A stretch of DNA of 64,000 nt, taken from positions 17,024-81,023 of the forward strand of contig CAJYXJ010000063.1 of the NCBI GenBank assembly GCA_913778085.1. The letters are read 5' to 3'. The translations under genes were made by a program, and so were the position numbers. How positions within the stretch are numbered: the first letter of the stretch is position 1; every line of letters starts with the position of its first letter. Positions 61,383-64,000 of this stretch are shown piece by piece. The notes under the pieces were generated by a model. That model saw only the letters and a program-made list of their open reading frames with translations, did not search any database and had not been told where the DNA came from. Source of the DNA: an uncultured Chryseobacterium sp. (lineage in GTDB: Bacteria > Bacteroidota > Bacteroidia > Flavobacteriales > Weeksellaceae).

Positions 61383-61928
61383 TGGCTCAAAACTCTCGAA
61401 TTTTCCGTTGTCATAGAAAATAACGATACGTTTTATTTTACTTTGCTGATTTTCAATAACTTGATTTACGATCTGATCATTGGGTTTACTTAATGGCTGA
61501 GAATCCGTTATTTTTTCCTGAGCTGCACTCTGATACGGTATATCCGATTCTCGCGGGTCTGTTTCGGTATCCCGGATTACCGGTTCTTCAGCTCCGAAAT
61601 GTTCATCCTTATTCATCATTGTAAAAAGGTCGGGGAGAGAAGTCGGTTTCGGTTTATCCGCTTCGGTATTTTTATCAGGTTCTGCAATTGCTGTTTTTTC
61701 TTCCGGCAGATCAGACTTTAGCATTTCGCCTTCGCCGGTAACGAGCCAGTCCCAAAGGATCTCCGGGAAACGCGATTTTATTTTTATGATAAACTCAAGA
61801 GACGGCTTATTTCTGCCGGAAGTAATATGCGAAATCGAAGACCGCTGAACGTCGATCTCATCTGCAAACTCTGAAGGAGTAAGTCTGGAATACTCTATCA
61901 CCTTTGAAATTCTCTCATTTAAACTCAT
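61380..61928 (-). CDS. XRE-type HTH transcriptional regulator
   Basis: DNA-binding regulator. From the ATG at 61928 (MSLNERISKVIEYSRLTPSE) it has an N-terminal helix-turn-helix (about 6-62: FADEIDVQRSSISHITSGRN, PSLEFIIKI) and WLVTGEGEM as in many Bacteroidota XRE proteins. A long hydrophilic, Pro/Glu/Asp-rich middle (about 70-155) follows, then a conserved-looking end KIKRIVIFYDNGKFESF. 182 aa. The open frame to 62021 adds a hydrophobic stretch and runs over the palindromes, so the shorter start is chosen. Probably autoregulated. Confidence 0.78.
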   Translation of the reverse strand: MSLNERISKVIEYSRLTPSEFADEIDVQRSSISHITSGRNKPSLEFIIKIKSRFPEILWDWLVTGEGEMLKSDLPEEKTAIAEPDKNTEADKPKPTSLPDLFTMMNKDEHFGAEEPVIRDTETDPRESDIPYQSAAQEKITDSQPLSKPNDQIVNQVIENQQSKIKRIVIFYDNGKFESFEP

Positions 61929-61947
61929 AATGCAAATTAATATGATG

Positions 61948-62027
61948 TTACAAATGTAAACAAATAATGTTACAAATGCAAATCGGCGTGGTATACAAAT
62001 GTAAATGATTAATAGATACATTTGTAA
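61948..62027. promoter_or_regulatory. Phased array of four palindromic operator-like sites
   Basis: Sites at 61948-61959 (TTACAAATGTAA), 61970-61981 (TTACAAATGCAA), 61993-62004 (ATACAAATGTAA) and 62016-62027 (ATACATTTGTAA). Start-to-start steps are 22, 23 and 23 bp, about two helical turns. The first lies 20 bp upstream of the XRE start codon. Three of the four also contain TACATTTG on one strand, which fits the -7 promoter motif. Confidence 0.6.
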
Positions 62028-62350
62028 ACTAAGTAAAAGTCTAAATATCAGGTATTTATTTAATATTTAAACTTCTTGTTTAATAATTTACATAAGTTTA
62101 TCAACAATAGATTTCAAAATTCAGCAGTTGAAACGGAAAGATCGTAGATAAGTTATTGATAAGTTTTTTACGAATAAACATCCAAATCTTCAGAATTCCG
62201 GTAATTTTGCTGCGGTTTCAGTGATGGGTTCGGAACTGTAATATAATTGTGATAGAAGAGATAAATAAACCTTCTTATAACGCTTATATAGGCGATTTAC
62301 GATTGTAAAAATAAGTTTCAGATGGCTTTTGAAAATCGTTTGGACTTCTT

Positions 62351-62369
62351 TTTGTATAATTTATACAAA
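62351..62369. promoter_or_regulatory. 19-bp odd palindrome TTTGTATAATTTATACAAA
   Basis: Perfectly symmetric about 62360. Its arms (TTTGTATAA) resemble the half-sites of the array 330 bp to the left. Confidence 0.45.
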
Positions 62370-62465
62370 CAACAAGTCTATATATACAAATAAGCAGCTT
62401 TTACATTTTTAAACTTCATAAAATCGGTATAAGCTGAAGTAAAATTAAATATTATTTTTTACTAT

Positions 62466-62477
62466 TTACATTTGTAT
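62466..62477. promoter_or_regulatory. Operator-like site 5 (TTACATTTGTAT)
   Basis: Same form as the phased array and followed directly by another palindrome, TTGTATACAA (62472-62481). Confidence 0.5.
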
Positions 62478-62698
62478 ACAATATTATTCAGACAGTTTTC
62501 CACAATATTATTGTTTGAATAAATTCTTGATAATTTATTGTAATAAGCTATTTACAGACTTAAAGTAACATTCATTCACCCATTTATATAAATTCCATAT
62601 ATAGTTGAATTTCAGTAATTTAATATCATGTCACTGAATTATTTTCAATCCACATTTTTATAAACAGACATTTTGGCAGTCTACATTGTTTAATTTTA

Positions 62699-62710
62699 TT
62701 ACAAATGTAA
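62699..62710. promoter_or_regulatory. Operator-like site 6 (TTACAAATGTAA) upstream of the carboxypeptidase
   Basis: Identical in sequence to site 1 in front of the regulator; 55 bp before the carboxypeptidase ATG. Confidence 0.5.
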
Positions 62711-62765
62711 ATTATGGATTTATTAAAGAATTTATTTAATTTTGACTATTGTAAATTATTCCACA

Positions 62766-63875
62766 ATGAATTTTGAACAGATCTATTCGCCTAATGCAAA
62801 TTTTCCTCACCGGTATATTTCCCCTGAAAAATTATTTTCTTACCTACACAGAAATCTCAGCGATTCTATTCAGCAGATCGGAAAGTCCTACTTAGGAAAA
62901 CCTATTTATAAAATGACTGTAGGTACGGGCGACATTAATGTTCTCGCATGGTCTCAGATGCATGGCAATGAATCAAACGCTACTCATGCAATGCTTGACC
63001 TTTTAGCCACACTTGATAAAGCCCCGGGATTGAAAGAAGATTTATTCGGTGAGATCACGCTCGATTTTATTTTTATGCTGAATCCCGACGGTTCTGAAAA
63101 ATGGACCCGGCTGAATGCCGCCGAGATTGATCTCAACCGTGATTTCCATAACGAAGCCAGTACCGAGATTAAATTTCTTAAAGATGCAGCAGCTTCCAGA
63201 AAATATGAGTATGCCCTGAATCTTCACGAGCAGAGAACTATTTTTACAACAGACGGGATTCATCCGGCTACACTGTCTTTTCTTGCACCTTCCGAAAATG
63301 TGGAAAGGACAGTAACTGAGAACCGCAAGAAATGCATGGCTGTAATTGCGAACATCTATCATCATTTAAAACAATTAATCCCAAACCAGATCGGCCGGTA
63401 TTCCGATGAATTTTATCCCACATCTACAGGCGATAACTTTATCAAAGCCGGAATGCCCACTATATTATTTGAAGGTGGTCATTTTGCAGAAGACTACACC
63501 AGAAAGGGAACCCGTAGATATTATACAATAGCTTTATATTATGCCCTGAAAAGCATTGCCGAATTGAATTCTGCAACGACGGGCTGGGAAGCCTATCTGG
63601 AGATTCCTGAAAACAGGGAAACACACTACGATATTATTTACCGGAATGTAAAACTTAATACCGAGCACGAATGTATTCTGGATGTAGCAGTTCAGTACCG
63701 GGAAATTTTTGAAGAAGGTAAAGATGAAATTTCTTTTGTTCCTTTCGTGGTTGAAGTGGGAGATGTGAAGCATAAAAAAGGCTGGAAGGAAATCGATTGT
63801 ACGGGAAAGATATTTATCTGTCCGAACAAATATCCGAAACTTGATGCCGAAGTAGATTTTACGATCGAAGACTAA
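62766..63875 (+). CDS. M14 family zinc carboxypeptidase
   Basis: Zinc exopeptidase of the M14 fold. Zinc ligands are in SQMHGNES (His66, Glu69) and LNLHEQR (His154); substrate-carboxylate binding fits IDLNRDF (Arg125), and ILFEGGHF (Glu236) is the catalytic glutamate region. From the ATG at 62766 it has 369 aa and no signal peptide, so it is likely cytoplasmic. The tail beyond about 275 is a separate beta-rich part. The frame opens at TTG 62742, but ATG is preferred. It shares an operator-like site with the XRE gene. Confidence 0.85.
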   Translation: MNFEQIYSPNANFPHRYISPEKLFSYLHRNLSDSIQQIGKSYLGKPIYKMTVGTGDINVLAWSQMHGNESNATHAMLDLLATLDKAPGLKEDLFGEITLDFIFMLNPDGSEKWTRLNAAEIDLNRDFHNEASTEIKFLKDAAASRKYEYALNLHEQRTIFTTDGIHPATLSFLAPSENVERTVTENRKKCMAVIANIYHHLKQLIPNQIGRYSDEFYPTSTGDNFIKAGMPTILFEGGHFAEDYTRKGTRRYYTIALYYALKSIAELNSATTGWEAYLEIPENRETHYDIIYRNVKLNTEHECILDVAVQYREIFEEGKDEISFVPFVVEVGDVKHKKGWKEIDCTGKIFICPNKYPKLDAEVDFTIED

Positions 63876-63884
63876 ATAACTAAA

Positions 63885-63917
63885 GAATCCGTCTCACAAC
63901 TGAGGCGGATTATTCTT
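63885..63917 (+). terminator. Terminator after the carboxypeptidase gene
   Basis: Stem gaatccgtctc / gaggcggattattc (imperfect, about 9 bp) with a T-rich tail. Confidence 0.65.
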
Positions 63918-63970
63918 GGTTATTATTTTAGATTTTTGTATATTTACATCTGACAATCAGGTATTTATAT

Positions 63971-64000
63971 ATGAATTTCAAGTATTATAACCAAAATCAG
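63971..64000 (+). CDS. Start of a further gene, cut by the right edge
   Basis: ATG at 63971 opens MNFKYYNQNQ and runs to the window end. The K-x-Y-NQNQ start recalls IS1182-type transposases of Bacteroidota (from memory), but ten residues are too few to name it. Confidence 0.3.
   Translation, partial: MNFKYYNQNQ

Larger units (their letters stand above)
61929..62698. other. Long AT-rich regulatory-looking region
   Basis: About 0.77 kb with no gene, between the divergent regulator and carboxypeptidase genes. It holds four TTACA-WW-TGTAA-type sites at 22-23 bp intervals (61948-62027), a fifth at 62466-62477, a 19-bp palindrome at 62351-62369, and many TACAAA/TTTGTA words. A sixth site lies just to the right. 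Confidence 0.65.

Noticed and set aside
61929-62021. 31-residue hydrophobic N-terminal extension of the XRE regulator
   Set aside because: It covers the palindromic array, and MSLNERISK is a typical regulator start.
62490-62515. DnaA-box-like ttttccaca and several ttatcaa words in the AT-rich gap, hinting at a replication origin
   Set aside because: Only one near-match to TTATCCACA, no cluster of boxes, and no dnaA, dnaN or parA nearby.

Overview
The window reads as chromosome of a low-GC member of the Bacteroidota, class Flavobacteriia, most likely Chryseobacterium or a close Weeksellaceae relative. The evidence is: four secreted proteins with C-terminal type IX secretion (T9SS) sorting domains; many promoters with the Bacteroidota -7 motif TAnnTTTG; an ATP synthase operon in the order atpB-E-F-H-A-G without atpD/atpC; a mevalonate kinase next to a UbiA-type prenyltransferase; and many short outer-membrane barrel genes whose signal peptides end in Ala-Gln. 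I saw no tRNA, rRNA, CRISPR array or complete insertion sequence.

Layout. 1-4.1 kb: 2-oxoglutarate dehydrogenase E1 (cut by the left edge) and E2, then apaG. 4.1-5.1 kb: non-coding, with relic repeats. 5.1-8.6 kb: three tail-fibre-like secreted proteins, two of them tandem paralogues. 8.7-11.9 kb (minus strand): DEDDh exonuclease, then an acyltransferase/glycosyltransferase/secreted-protein operon. 11.9-14.6 kb: thioredoxin-like protein, the rpsF-rpsR-rplI operon, and a frameshifted secreted protein. 14.7-19.7 kb (minus strand): ClC channel, hypothetical, second 2-oxoacid dehydrogenase E2, SAM hydrolase. 19.9-24.5 kb: phoH and five small outer-membrane barrels. 24.5-26.2 kb (minus strand): ffh and a TM2 protein. 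26.4-31.9 kb: ATP synthase operon. 32-36.5 kb: CorC-type transporter, clpS, udk, divIC-like, methylmalonyl-CoA mutase small-subunit-like gene. 36.5-37.3 kb: broken GxxExxY gene between copies of its usual companion repeat. 37.3-43.3 kb: methyltransferase, lipoprotein, M20 dipeptidase, two T9SS cargo proteins, SDR. 43.5-47.4 kb: etfBA, bifunctional nuclease, nucleoside permease. 47.5-51.6 kb: ECF sigma/putative anti-sigma/barrel operon, membrane protein, thiolase. 52.2-61 kb: UMF1 transporter, T9SS metalloprotease, mevalonate kinase, UbiA, proline dehydrogenase, T9SS protein. 61-64 kb: candidate small RNA, XRE regulator with a phased operator-like array, M14 carboxypeptidase, and the start of a further gene.

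Most genes are core metabolism and envelope biology: TCA cycle and acyl-CoA oxidation (sucAB, etfBA, thiolase, mutase subunit, proline dehydrogenase), energy conversion (F1Fo), translation and protein export (rpsF/rpsR/rplI, ffh), and cell-surface export (T9SS cargo, barrels, lipid acyltransferase). The unusual material is mostly in gaps: several families of dispersed palindromic repeats, a repeat whose last bases provide the start codon of a methyltransferase gene, an orphan promoter-terminator pair, and four near-identical palindromes spaced 22-23 bp apart upstream of the XRE regulator. Family names rest on motif recognition only; no database search was possible.
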